From positions 1 to 33,213 of the IMG/VR virus record IMGVR_UViG_3300042507_001853: DNA of 33,213 nucleotides; one strand, 5' to 3'. Shown here one piece after another: positions 6,824 through 15,236 of this stretch. Under the pieces are notes generated by a model that saw nothing but the letters and a program-made list of their open reading frames with translations, had not been told where the DNA came from and ran no database searches. The stretch is from a virus. The first letter of the stretch is position 1; each line of letters opens with the position of its first letter. The translations under genes were made by a program, and so were the position numbers.

Positions 6824-9157
6824 TCAGCGGGCCAAGGCGGCCTTGAACGGTACTTCGGCAAAGGCGGCGAAGATGTAGGTGCCGCCAGATGCGTTATTAG
6901 ATGCCCCACTATCTCTAAACTTAAAGCCATTAGAAATAATGTCGCCAATTGAACCGGCAAATTCTGCGTTGCTCAGGTTGGGGAACAATTGATTCCCCGA
7001 TAAATTGTATAGGTCTCTGGATGTATCCAAGATGAGCCAGTTTGCTGTAGTGTCGGTTCGTTTCCACATGAAGAACCTCGGCCTGAAGCCGCAGAACACA
7101 AACGGCCCATCTGTGCTGCCGTTGCCTGTGTAGCTGCCGAAGCGCGAGAAGCCTGCGACCTCGGAGAAGAGGTAGGCGACATAATTGACGCCGTTAGAGT
7201 TTGAGCCAGAGGCAGTGCTTAGACTGAACTGCGTGCTAGTCGGCGTAGTATTGTTCCAGTACGCAGAGCCAACGTCTTGAGCATTTGTCAGGTTCAAGAA
7301 CAGGGCTGCCGTGTTTCCAACTGATGCGTGATAGACAATCCAATTGTTTGCTGTGCCGTCGCGGCCCTTGATAATAATCATCCTCGGCGCAACGCCAAGC
7401 GAATGCGACACGGTGCGGTTCGCACCCGTGCCCGTGTACGTCACGATGTCGAAGCCCTGCGTAGCGCCTTCTTTCCATTGCCAGCCGACGTAGTTGTTGC
7501 CGCTTTGATTCCAATATGCGTTGGGTATGCTTGCATCGGTTCCAGCTGTTACTGTAAAGCCGTCTGAGTTGAATGCGCTGAGATAGCCGTACTGATTGCT
7601 AGACGCATAACCTTCAGCGCCTGTGACGTTTGTGCCAAGCTCTTTCAGCGACCCAGCGCCACGCGCAGAGTCGAACAACATGTGCCCGTAGGTAGTGTTT
7701 CTAACCTTGCCCCAGACAAGATCGGGCTGGAACGCAAGACCTGTTATTGAGCGGCTTGATCCACCAGCGCCGCTCCATGTCAGCGCGTCAAAATACTGAT
7801 TCCCCTTCAGGATCGTCGGCGCAGGCAGGTTCAGCGTGTTCAGTGCCTTGAAGCCGCTGGGCGGGGTGTAGGAGAAGGGGCGTTGGCCTGCGTTAAACGC
7901 TGATGCTGAGTTGGTCGATGTAAGCGTCCACGGCATCACATCAGTATCGGTAATTGTCTGCGCTGTACTCTGCGCCACGTTGTCAACGTAGAACTGGACG
8001 GTCTTTGCGTCCATGTCGAACGCAACACCTAGCACCTTGTTCTGCGTGACTGTCGCCAAGCCGCTTGCCAGCGTTGATCCTGCGCGAAGAATCACGCCGT
8101 CGCCGCGATACAAGATGCCTTTGGTAAATGACGAAGTGCTGCGGTTCGCCGCCGTGTGAACAGCGTCTAGCAGACCGTAGTGGAACAAGTTTGATGCGTT
8201 GGCATCAGTGCGCGTCACTTCAAAATACCACTTGCCAGTGGCAAACGACATCGTTCCGCAAGCATCACTGTTTGCGGTGATCTGCAAGTTTCCGTTCGTG
8301 ATGAGCGAAGGCGCAGCACTATCCAACGGATTCAACGTGCAGTAGTTACCCCGCCCATTCCCGCCATCAGCCCACTGCGTCGGCACATCCAGCATCGAGT
8401 CGTAGGTCGTGCCGCTGGTCACGCTGATGTTGTTAGGTGTCCAGTTGTTGCCGTTGCCGCTGTAGTCCTTGCCAATGGTGGCTGCGGTGTTGTTGCTGTT
8501 GTCGCTGAAGTTCAGGTAGAAGCCATTGGTGCCGTAGGTGCCAGCGTACTTCTTGGGCTTCCATACGCCGGTCAGCACATCAGTCTCACCGAAGCTGCTG
8601 GGCGTGAGCGCCTGGCCGTCGATGAAGTTGATCTCGGTGAGGTAGCCGTCGAAGTAATAGCCAGCCACATTGTTATAGCCGAGGTAGGTTGCTTGTGCCG
8701 CATTGATTGCGAAGTCTCCATTCAGCGTGAATGTGCTTCTGTTATCCGTTGAGAATGAAGTTACTTCAACACCATTGACAAAAAGCCTTAGTCGGTTTGA
8801 TGCAGTTGCTTGAGTTGAATCAAACAGCATAACAATGTGATACCAAGAAGAAGGGTCACGGTAGACGGCAGTAGTTACTAAGGCACTGAGAGTGTAAAGT
8901 CCAACATTCAAGCAATTGCTTGAGTCAAACATTACATAGAACTGGCTATTGTTGTTCGTTGAAAAGTAGTTACCAAAGAACGATTGTGTAGAACCTAATG
9001 AGCCGCGCTTAACCCAACCACTCCAAGTCCAAGTTTTGCGATTGCTTGCGCTTGCTGGTGTTCTGCTAAATGAAGCACTCGCGCTTGAGCGCAGCCGCAC
9101 AGAGCGGCTGATCTGGTAGCCCTCGGGGCCGAGCAGCAATGGCAGTGCGTCAATCAT
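6824..9157 (-). CDS. Large tail protein with LamG-like domain and repeated C-terminal modules
   Basis: 777 residues. An N-terminal concanavalin/LamG-like beta-sandwich (about 40-200; TWSGWVKRG, RLRLFVNGVEV, YFDGYLTEINFIDGQAL) is followed by a SPRY-like part (about 290-410; GKWYFEVTRTD, LGVAFDMDAKTVQFYVDN). The C-terminal half has two related modules (FDALTWSGAGGSSRSITGLAFQPDLVWGK and FDIVTYTGTGANRTVSHSLGVAPRMIIIKGR type) ending YIFAAFAEVPFK, a pattern I associate with the DUF7483 family in marine and freshwater phages. It is likely a receptor-binding tail protein. The N-terminal domain is AT-rich (about 39% G+C at 8761-9000), suggesting domain exchange. ATGA overlap with the tail fibre gene. 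Confidence 0.8.
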   Translation of the reverse strand: MIDALPLLLGPEGYQISRSVRLRSSASASFSRTPASASNRKTWTWSGWVKRGSLGSTQSFFGNYFSTNNNSQFYVMFDSSNCLNVGLYTLSALVTTAVYRDPSSWYHIVMLFDSTQATASNRLRLFVNGVEVTSFSTDNRSTFTLNGDFAINAAQATYLGYNNVAGYYFDGYLTEINFIDGQALTPSSFGETDVLTGVWKPKKYAGTYGTNGFYLNFSDNSNNTAATIGKDYSGNGNNWTPNNISVTSGTTYDSMLDVPTQWADGGNGRGNYCTLNPLDSAAPSLITNGNLQITANSDACGTMSFATGKWYFEVTRTDANASNLFHYGLLDAVHTAANRSTSSFTKGILYRGDGVILRAGSTLASGLATVTQNKVLGVAFDMDAKTVQFYVDNVAQSTAQTITDTDVMPWTLTSTNSASAFNAGQRPFSYTPPSGFKALNTLNLPAPTILKGNQYFDALTWSGAGGSSRSITGLAFQPDLVWGKVRNTTYGHMLFDSARGAGSLKELGTNVTGAEGYASSNQYGYLSAFNSDGFTVTAGTDASIPNAYWNQSGNNYVGWQWKEGATQGFDIVTYTGTGANRTVSHSLGVAPRMIIIKGRDGTANNWIVYHASVGNTAALFLNLTNAQDVGSAYWNNTTPTSTQFSLSTASGSNSNGVNYVAYLFSEVAGFSRFGSYTGNGSTDGPFVFCGFRPRFFMWKRTDTTANWLILDTSRDLYNLSGNQLFPNLSNAEFAGSIGDIISNGFKFRDSGASNNASGGTYIFAAFAEVPFKAALAR

Positions 9158-10716
9158 CGGACATCACTCACAAGGCGAGCAGTGATGCGGCTCGCAGACT
9201 CACAGTAGTACACCAGCACATCGACGGCATTTGCAGTCGTGGTCAGTACCGGCGCAGACCCGTTGCTGAATTTCCAGTTGCTGCCGTAGGCCAGCGTCCT
9301 GCTGCCCGTGCCGTCCTGGGTGATGGTGATCGCACCGCTCTGGCCTGCCGTCTGGTTGGTCGGGTTGGCCAGGGTGCGGTTGCCGCCAAGAGTGACGGAG
9401 AAGTTGTTGGCCAGCGCGAAGTTGGCTGTGATGGTCGCGCCATCGGTCAGAGCTGAGATGGCCCCGCGCTGCGCGGCGGTGAAGGACTGAGCCACATTGG
9501 TGACCGCATTGTTCGCGTCATAGGCCTGGACGTTGACGCCAATGGCCACCCCAAGATTTGTGCGTGCTGTGGCTGTGTTGGCTAGGTCAGACAGGTTACT
9601 GGCCTTAGCCAACTTCTCGCTGTCAACCTCCTCGATGGCAGTCTGCACATTGCTCGCTGCGACACCGCCGGCAGGTGTGAAGTTGATGCTGGCCGCAACA
9701 CCTTGCACATAAGCCGCCACCCAGGCCGTGCCTGTGTAGAGCTTCATGATGCCAGACACGCTGTTGAAGTACAGCGCACCGGCCACCAGCGCATTGCCAT
9801 CATTGTCAACAGATGGATCGGTAGTCTTGCTGCCAAGGTATCGGTCGTCAAACGAATCGTAGACAGCTAGGGTCTGGTCGCGGGCGGCCTCGGCTGCAGT
9901 CTGAGCTGAAGACGCACTCGACGCAGATGACGCTGCACTGGATGCAGACGATGCCGCATTTGATGCGGATGTGCTGGCCGCGCTGGCGCTGCTCGAGGCA
10001 TTGCTGGCCGAGGTTGCTGCAGCTGAAGCTGATGCAGCAGCGTTGGTGGCCGATGTAGTTGCCGAGGAAGTGTCCACCAGCAGTGACCACTTGGCGCTGT
10101 CCGTGTTCGTGTTGATCGGCTGCGAGCCGCTCGAGGTGTGCTGTGTAATGCACTGCCAGATGTTGTTGTTGCTGGTGTCCTTGACGATGTCTCGGACGTA
10201 GTACAAGACCCCGCTGGCCCAGTTGCCACGGTTGGTGCCAAGTGTGTCACCAAGGGATGGGTTGCCGTTGTTGTCAAAGGCGAGGGTCTTGCCGGCCCGC
10301 AGAGTCGCACGGGGCAGCGTCATGTTGATGCTGGTCGGATCAGTCTGCGGTGCGATCAGCGCACGCTGAATGGCCTCGGCATTTTGCTGCGCGAAGATGG
10401 TCTGCTGATCCATCTCATCATTCACCGTGTTGGCGAAGAAGTCGCCGCCGGTCACAAAGTCGGTGGTGCGCTGGATGGTGCGGTTGCCGACGATGGCGAT
10501 CTGCGTGGCCCCTGTCGGTGTGGCCGCTAGCGTCACATAGCCGGTGCCGTTCGTGTTGATGGTGACCGTGTAGTCGGTCGTCAGCGTCAGCAGGGAATCG
10601 TCCCGGTACACCGCAATGTCGGTGTTGGCCAGGATCTCAAAGGTGAAGTTGTACGGGCCAGTGCCACTGGCCGCGTAGACCACCCTGCGGGTGACATTGG
10701 AAATTGGGACGGCCAT
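9154..10716 (-). CDS. Tail fibre protein with T7 gp17-type N-terminal domain
   Basis: 520 residues. Residues 1-150 match the virion-attachment domain of T7-like fibres (VTRRVVYAASGTGPYNFTF, IQRTTDFVTGGDF, LNDEMD-like NTVNDEMDQQTIFAQQ, LPRATLRAGKTLAFDNNGNP). A long Ala/Ser repeat (about 210-275, SASNASSSASAASTSAS type) forms a probable trimeric coiled rod, as in T7 gp17. Then comes FDDRYLGSKTTDPSVDNDGNAL, a common fibre block, and a short C-terminal domain. GGAAGG lies seven bases before the start. It is followed directly by the LamG-type protein, so this fibre may serve as the anchor for that second receptor-binding protein. Confidence 0.9.
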   Translation of the reverse strand: MAVPISNVTRRVVYAASGTGPYNFTFEILANTDIAVYRDDSLLTLTTDYTVTINTNGTGYVTLAATPTGATQIAIVGNRTIQRTTDFVTGGDFFANTVNDEMDQQTIFAQQNAEAIQRALIAPQTDPTSINMTLPRATLRAGKTLAFDNNGNPSLGDTLGTNRGNWASGVLYYVRDIVKDTSNNNIWQCITQHTSSGSQPINTNTDSAKWSLLVDTSSATTSATNAAASASAAATSASNASSSASAASTSASNAASSASSAASSASSASSAQTAAEAARDQTLAVYDSFDDRYLGSKTTDPSVDNDGNALVAGALYFNSVSGIMKLYTGTAWVAAYVQGVAASINFTPAGGVAASNVQTAIEEVDSEKLAKASNLSDLANTATARTNLGVAIGVNVQAYDANNAVTNVAQSFTAAQRGAISALTDGATITANFALANNFSVTLGGNRTLANPTNQTAGQSGAITITQDGTGSRTLAYGSNWKFSNGSAPVLTTTANAVDVLVYYCESASRITARLVSDVR

Positions 10717-10729
10717 GACTCAATCCTTC

Positions 10730-10745
10730 CTATTGGAAATTGTAC
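10730..10745 (-). promoter_or_regulatory. 16-base motif upstream of tail fibre, shared with the cupin start
   Basis: Minus-strand sequence GTACAATTTCCAATAG. The region before the cupin gene holds GTACAAAGTCCAATAG: 14 of 16 bases agree, on the same strand and at nearly the same distance from the start codon (13 and 11 bases between). The match suggests a phage promoter or activator site. Confidence 0.5.
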
Positions 10746-10755
10746 TTTGGTGCGC

Positions 10756-13700
10756 CTATTCGGCAACAGCTTCACGCTGCATCTGTTGGTATTTCCTCTC
10801 AGCCAGCATTCGGTTGCGCTGAATCTGCTCAAAGGCATCTGGGTGCATCTGCTGGAAGACGGGGGAATCGACAGCCATGTCGCGGTACTGGCCCATGATC
10901 GACGACAGCTTGTTGGCCACGCCCTCGTAGGCGCCGAAGGACATCTGCTTGACCAAGGCCGGGTCGGTCAGGGTAGCAGCCACAGCCCCGTAGAAGTTCT
11001 TGCCGTCGATCACGGTGTTGTTCATCAGCAGCAGCAGGTTGCTGTACTCTGCATCATTGAGCCTGATATTGGCGACAGTGCGCTCGGGCTTGTTGAGTGG
11101 GAACCGCTGCCGGGCCTTGGCGATTTCCAGCAGCTTGCGCTCGACATCATCCAGGTCGCGCTCCTTCTTGTTGAAGGGGATGATGAAGGACAGGGCGTCA
11201 GGCTCGCCGGTCTTGACCTCCTGACCCCAGAGGTTGCGGCTGGGCGGGATGTCCTGGGACAGCAGCGGTGTCTTGGCGGCCCAGCTCCTAAACAGGAAAT
11301 CAAAGTAGCGCTGCTCTGGAGGCAGGCTGGCGTCCAGCGTCACCTCGCGCTTGGTCGGATCCAGCACATTCTCAATCTGCCGCACCAGGCCGCCGGCAGG
11401 CATGGGCACAGGCACCACGCCGCCTGGGAAGTTCTGGGCCAGGCCGCCGAAGAACTTGTTGGCCGCGGCATTGGCAGCCTCACCCTTGGGGTCGCGCTTG
11501 AGCTGCTCGATCATGTCGGTTAGGTTGGTCATGCCCTGCATGAAGGGCAACTCACCAATGTACTTGAAGGGCAGCAGGGCAGAGTAGAGCAGCAGGTCGT
11601 GCCACTCGTCATCATCCTCCTTGCCGTAGACCGCGCCGATCTCGGCCAGGGTGGCGGCCATGGCCAGCATGCCGCCGATAGGCTCGAGGCCCGCATAGCT
11701 GCGGTAGATAGCGCGGCCGTCTTCTGACTCACCCACCTTGATGGAGTAGGGCATCCAGCCGGTGGTTTCCGACAGAAACTTGCGCCGGTTTGGATCGGTG
11801 GGGCCAGCCCCTGTGATGGTGCCATCCAGGGCCAGGTAGTAGCCATAACCCATAAAGGCAGCGCCCTGGCTCATCTTGCCCAGCGCCATCTGGCGGCGGG
11901 CGCCACCAGCGGCCATGTCTGCGCGGATGTCGTCCAGAGCAAAGTTGAGCAGCGGGGTGCGGGCCACCATCTGCTTCTGCGCGTTGATCACCGTCTTGAT
12001 GAAGGGGGCCAGCACGGTGCCGACCGGGCCTGCGCCCATGTTGTCGAGCTTGTTCCGCATTGACATGAGTGCCTGGCCGAATGTGCCGAGGTCAGTCTGC
12101 AGGGTGCCATCCAGCACGCCTTGGTGGACGCGGTCAAGAGTCCTGGCATCTGGTGCCGAGATCTGCATGGCCATGCCGTCAAGGGCAGCATCTACATCCA
12201 CGCCATTGCGGATCGCGGTCAGCGCATCACGGGCTGCCAGGCGCCGGGTTTCCATCTGCGAGATCATTGCCTTACTCATCTCATCCACAGCCATCATGGC
12301 GCGGAATGGCAGACGCACCGCCTTACCAAGAAAGTCAACGGCATGGGCCATCGGGGTGTTTGGGTCAGCAAACAGCTTGGCCGACAGGGCGGGGTCTGGG
12401 GTCTTATCAATATCTCGGCCAACCTTATAGACCGGGGCATCGTCAACAAAAGACTTGAGGCCGGCGCTCAAGCCTTTAGGCAACGAATAGAAGAAGTTGG
12501 CCATCTCCACAATGGCCTCTGTCGTGGTCACCGAGTCGGCGCTGTTGGAGCCGAAGATCGGAGTGATCACCTTATCGGCGGCCCTGCCAGCGGTCGAGGC
12601 AAAGGCTGTGTCAAAGCCACGCGCCAAGCTCAAAATAATGTTGCCAAATAGCGCACGCTCAGTGGTAGCCGGCGAGTACATGAGGCTCGACAGGTACATC
12701 TCCTTCCAGATCTTGCCGATCTGCTGAGTAGTTGTGCCGGCCATCTCGGTGAAGCGGGCCTGCTGGTCGAGCGTCAGCTGCTGGTAAGCCGTCGCCAGGT
12801 TTTTCATGTTGGCGCGGCCACCCATCTCGTTGAGCAGCGCGGTGATCTGGTTGGGGTCGGACAGGCCGCTGGTGCCATCGACCGGCAATCGAAAAGAGCG
12901 CAGGGCGCGGGCAGTCTCGGTCTGCGCGGCCTTCAGGCGCATCTGGATCGCGGCATGGGTGGCCAGCTGGTTGCGGAACTGCAGTAGTAGGTTGTCATCC
13001 TCGGTGCCGGGGGCCATGGTGCGGATCCTGGTGGACAGCTCGTCAAGCGACTTGGCCGAGCGCACCAGTAGGTGACGGGCGGCCAGCAGCTTCTCGGCAC
13101 TCAGGGTGTCGCCGGCCCGCATCTGCAGAAGCTCGGGCGCAATGTTGAGCCTGGCGGCCATGTCCTTGAGGGCATCGTCGCCAACCACGCCGCGCTTGGC
13201 CGCATCGGTTTGCGAGGCGAAGGCCTTGCTGGTGGCGTCGATGATCTTGTCGATGTCCTCTGGCGCCTGGATGTAGTTGAAGTTGAAGTCCACGCCCACC
13301 GCCGGCGCGTCCACACCGGACAGGAACTTGTCGGCATCCTCCGGGGTCACGGCGCGGATCACCACGCCCGGCACCTCGGGGCCGACCGGCTCGGGCATGG
13401 CGGGCGCAACGCTCACAGGCGGGGCAGCCAGCGCATCATCAGCTGCCTGGATGGCGGTGGCCATCTCCTGCTGCGTGGCAGGCGGCATGGGCTGCTGGGC
13501 GGCTGGCGGCTGGGCAGGCCTACGGCGGGGCGCAACAGCCCTTCTGACGGCCTGCACAGCCCCTGGGGTAGCTTCCCTCTCGGCTGCGACTGCAGCGCCC
13601 TGTACGGCCTCCTGCGCGGCCCTAGCCCCGGCCTGGTCGCTGACCTGCGGGGTAATCCTGACGCCCTGCCTGATGATCTTGGCAGGGGTCAAGACCAGTT

Positions 13701-13848
13701 TGTCCACCAAGCCGGCGACCGGCTCGTATTCTTCAACGGTCTGCTTGGGTAGGATGTCGCCCAGCGGGTCGTCGGACTGAGGCTGCGGCTGCTCCTGGCT
13801 GGCAGGCAGCATGGAATCGAGACGTTGACTCAGCGGGGGGATGGCCAT
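10756..13848 (-). CDS. Large internal virion / DNA ejection protein (gp16-like position)
   Basis: 1030 residues, the longest gene. The N-terminal 160 residues are Pro/Ala/Gln-rich and probably disordered. The block KIWKEMYLSSLMYSPATTERALFGNI (about 390-415) resembles the LPD38-type domain of phage polyvalent proteins, and a long helical C-terminal half follows (FPGGVVPVPMPAGGLVRQIENVLDP; ending AERKYQQMQREAVAE). By place (just before the tail fibre, after two other internal proteins) and size it corresponds to the T7 gp16-type ejection protein that enters the cell ahead of DNA. No transglycosylase motif was recognised, unlike T7 gp16. Start overlaps the previous stop by one base (TAATG). Confidence 0.75.
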   Translation of the reverse strand: MAIPPLSQRLDSMLPASQEQPQPQSDDPLGDILPKQTVEEYEPVAGLVDKLVLTPAKIIRQGVRITPQVSDQAGARAAQEAVQGAAVAAEREATPGAVQAVRRAVAPRRRPAQPPAAQQPMPPATQQEMATAIQAADDALAAPPVSVAPAMPEPVGPEVPGVVIRAVTPEDADKFLSGVDAPAVGVDFNFNYIQAPEDIDKIIDATSKAFASQTDAAKRGVVGDDALKDMAARLNIAPELLQMRAGDTLSAEKLLAARHLLVRSAKSLDELSTRIRTMAPGTEDDNLLLQFRNQLATHAAIQMRLKAAQTETARALRSFRLPVDGTSGLSDPNQITALLNEMGGRANMKNLATAYQQLTLDQQARFTEMAGTTTQQIGKIWKEMYLSSLMYSPATTERALFGNIILSLARGFDTAFASTAGRAADKVITPIFGSNSADSVTTTEAIVEMANFFYSLPKGLSAGLKSFVDDAPVYKVGRDIDKTPDPALSAKLFADPNTPMAHAVDFLGKAVRLPFRAMMAVDEMSKAMISQMETRRLAARDALTAIRNGVDVDAALDGMAMQISAPDARTLDRVHQGVLDGTLQTDLGTFGQALMSMRNKLDNMGAGPVGTVLAPFIKTVINAQKQMVARTPLLNFALDDIRADMAAGGARRQMALGKMSQGAAFMGYGYYLALDGTITGAGPTDPNRRKFLSETTGWMPYSIKVGESEDGRAIYRSYAGLEPIGGMLAMAATLAEIGAVYGKEDDDEWHDLLLYSALLPFKYIGELPFMQGMTNLTDMIEQLKRDPKGEAANAAANKFFGGLAQNFPGGVVPVPMPAGGLVRQIENVLDPTKREVTLDASLPPEQRYFDFLFRSWAAKTPLLSQDIPPSRNLWGQEVKTGEPDALSFIIPFNKKERDLDDVERKLLEIAKARQRFPLNKPERTVANIRLNDAEYSNLLLLMNNTVIDGKNFYGAVAATLTDPALVKQMSFGAYEGVANKLSSIMGQYRDMAVDSPVFQQMHPDAFEQIQRNRMLAERKYQQMQREAVAE

Positions 13849-15236
13849 TACTGCTTCCCTTCTTTCTTCAGAATCTTGACCTGATCTTCACCGCCTGGGA
13901 AAACCACGATGTTGCGTGTGCCCTCGCGCTGGCCTCGGCTGCCTTGGTCAAGGTATCGGACGCCAGGGATACCAGCCTCACGCAGCCGTTGCGCCCCAGC
14001 TGCCGTTTTGCCATCAGCCGCTGTCAGCAGATCACCACCCAAATCGTCCGATTGCAAATTGTACTGACGGGCAAGAACTTGGATCTCTTTGCTTTGGCTG
14101 TTGATGGGTGCGTCAAAGTCAAGCATTTTTGCAACCAACGCATCTGGCACATCCACTGTATAAAAGTGGCCCCCGCGCTCTGAGCGCACCGCCCCACTTT
14201 CTAGCAAATTTGCAAGATGATTTGCATGAGCTTTTAAGTCAGGGTCTTTGTCATAGCTGCCCCTTAAAGTTCTAATAGCAGAAGCGACATTATTGTTTAA
14301 GCCCAAAGCACTTTTAATTACAGCAATTGGGTCTGCAAAACCAAATGGCATTGACTTCGTCGCGTTTTTTCTTGCCGCATCATCAGCGAATATAAGTTTA
14401 TTGCCTGCAAGAGTTGTTCTGTATTCCTCTGCAACACCAGGCGTTTCCGCAAAATACAAGCCATAGCCGTAAGCCTGCGCCCCTTCGCCGCTGCCAATCT
14501 TCCGCGCATCAAACTTGTCGAAACTGTGCGGCGTGCCGTGGAATGCCATCAAGCTGGGCTGCAAACCAGTGCGCTGCATGTAGCCGCCAAGCATCTCGCC
14601 AGCCTTTGGTGCCAGCGCCCTGCCGCCAGAGACAATTGCCCTGCCGACCGGCACAGCATTGAGGCCGACATCCATTAAGGCCAGCGAGGCGTCTGGGGTC
14701 AGTTGCCGCGCAAAGCCGGTGCCCCTGGTCAGCGACTGTCCGGTGCCTGCCTGCTGCAGCGCCATCGGCGTGCCCTGCCATTCTGCTGGCCCAAGCACAG
14801 AGCGAGTTCCCTCTTTGGCCGTACCGACGAAAGGCACCAGGTCAGCCAGACTCAGTTTAATGTCTGTGCCTGGGATCTGCACCTGGCCAAGACCATCCAG
14901 GAAACGGCCAGCCTGCTCCAGCGTCAGGCCCGTCCTCTGGAGCGCACGCTCAAAGGCAGTCTGCTCAATCGGCTTGATTGTCGGCATGCCGCTGCCGGCA
15001 TCGGACATGGTCTGCCTGCCGGCCTGCGCCAGCATCACAGGCCTGCCCAACGGCATCATCTCGCCATAGCTTGTGCGGTAGTAGACAGCCTGGCCATCGT
15101 CGGTGTCCTCGGTGACCAGATCATCATCAACACCCTCTGCCGCTCGCTCGAGCAGACCCTGCCGCACACCGGGCGTGGTGACATACATGTCGGCCATGTA
15201 GATGTCGTCAATCGTTGGCTGCTTGCTTCTCATCAT
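13848..15236 (-). CDS. Internal virion protein with ADP-ribosyltransferase-like domain
   Basis: 462 residues. Residues 1-225 are helical with Gly/Ala-rich stretches like virion core proteins. Residues 230-460 look like the ADP-ribosyltransferase domain of phage polyvalent proteins: AFHGTPHSFDKFD (His233 in the NAD-binding His-Gly pair), IGSGEGAQAYGYGLYFAE (the Tyr and GLYFAE strand, 247-264), a GGHFYTVDVPD strand, and RYLDQGSRGQ then RNIVVFPGG near the end. Such enzymes attach ADP-ribose from NAD to target proteins. The place among ejection proteins suggests it is carried in the virion and delivered into the host, comparable to T4 Alt. Target unknown; I cannot name the third catalytic residue. 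Bases 14221-14400 within it are only about 39% G+C. Confidence 0.75.
   Translation of the reverse strand: MMRSKQPTIDDIYMADMYVTTPGVRQGLLERAAEGVDDDLVTEDTDDGQAVYYRTSYGEMMPLGRPVMLAQAGRQTMSDAGSGMPTIKPIEQTAFERALQRTGLTLEQAGRFLDGLGQVQIPGTDIKLSLADLVPFVGTAKEGTRSVLGPAEWQGTPMALQQAGTGQSLTRGTGFARQLTPDASLALMDVGLNAVPVGRAIVSGGRALAPKAGEMLGGYMQRTGLQPSLMAFHGTPHSFDKFDARKIGSGEGAQAYGYGLYFAETPGVAEEYRTTLAGNKLIFADDAARKNATKSMPFGFADPIAVIKSALGLNNNVASAIRTLRGSYDKDPDLKAHANHLANLLESGAVRSERGGHFYTVDVPDALVAKMLDFDAPINSQSKEIQVLARQYNLQSDDLGGDLLTAADGKTAAGAQRLREAGIPGVRYLDQGSRGQREGTRNIVVFPGGEDQVKILKKEGKQ

Noticed and set aside
6824-10716. Diversity-generating retroelement acting on tail genes, as in phage BPP-1
   Set aside because: No reverse transcriptase, no template repeat and no accessory protein anywhere in the window.
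14051-14064. ATTGCAAATTGTAC, similar to the tail fibre upstream motif
   Set aside because: It lies inside the coding sequence of the ADP-ribosyltransferase-like gene and only the GTACAA half is exact in context; likely coincidence.
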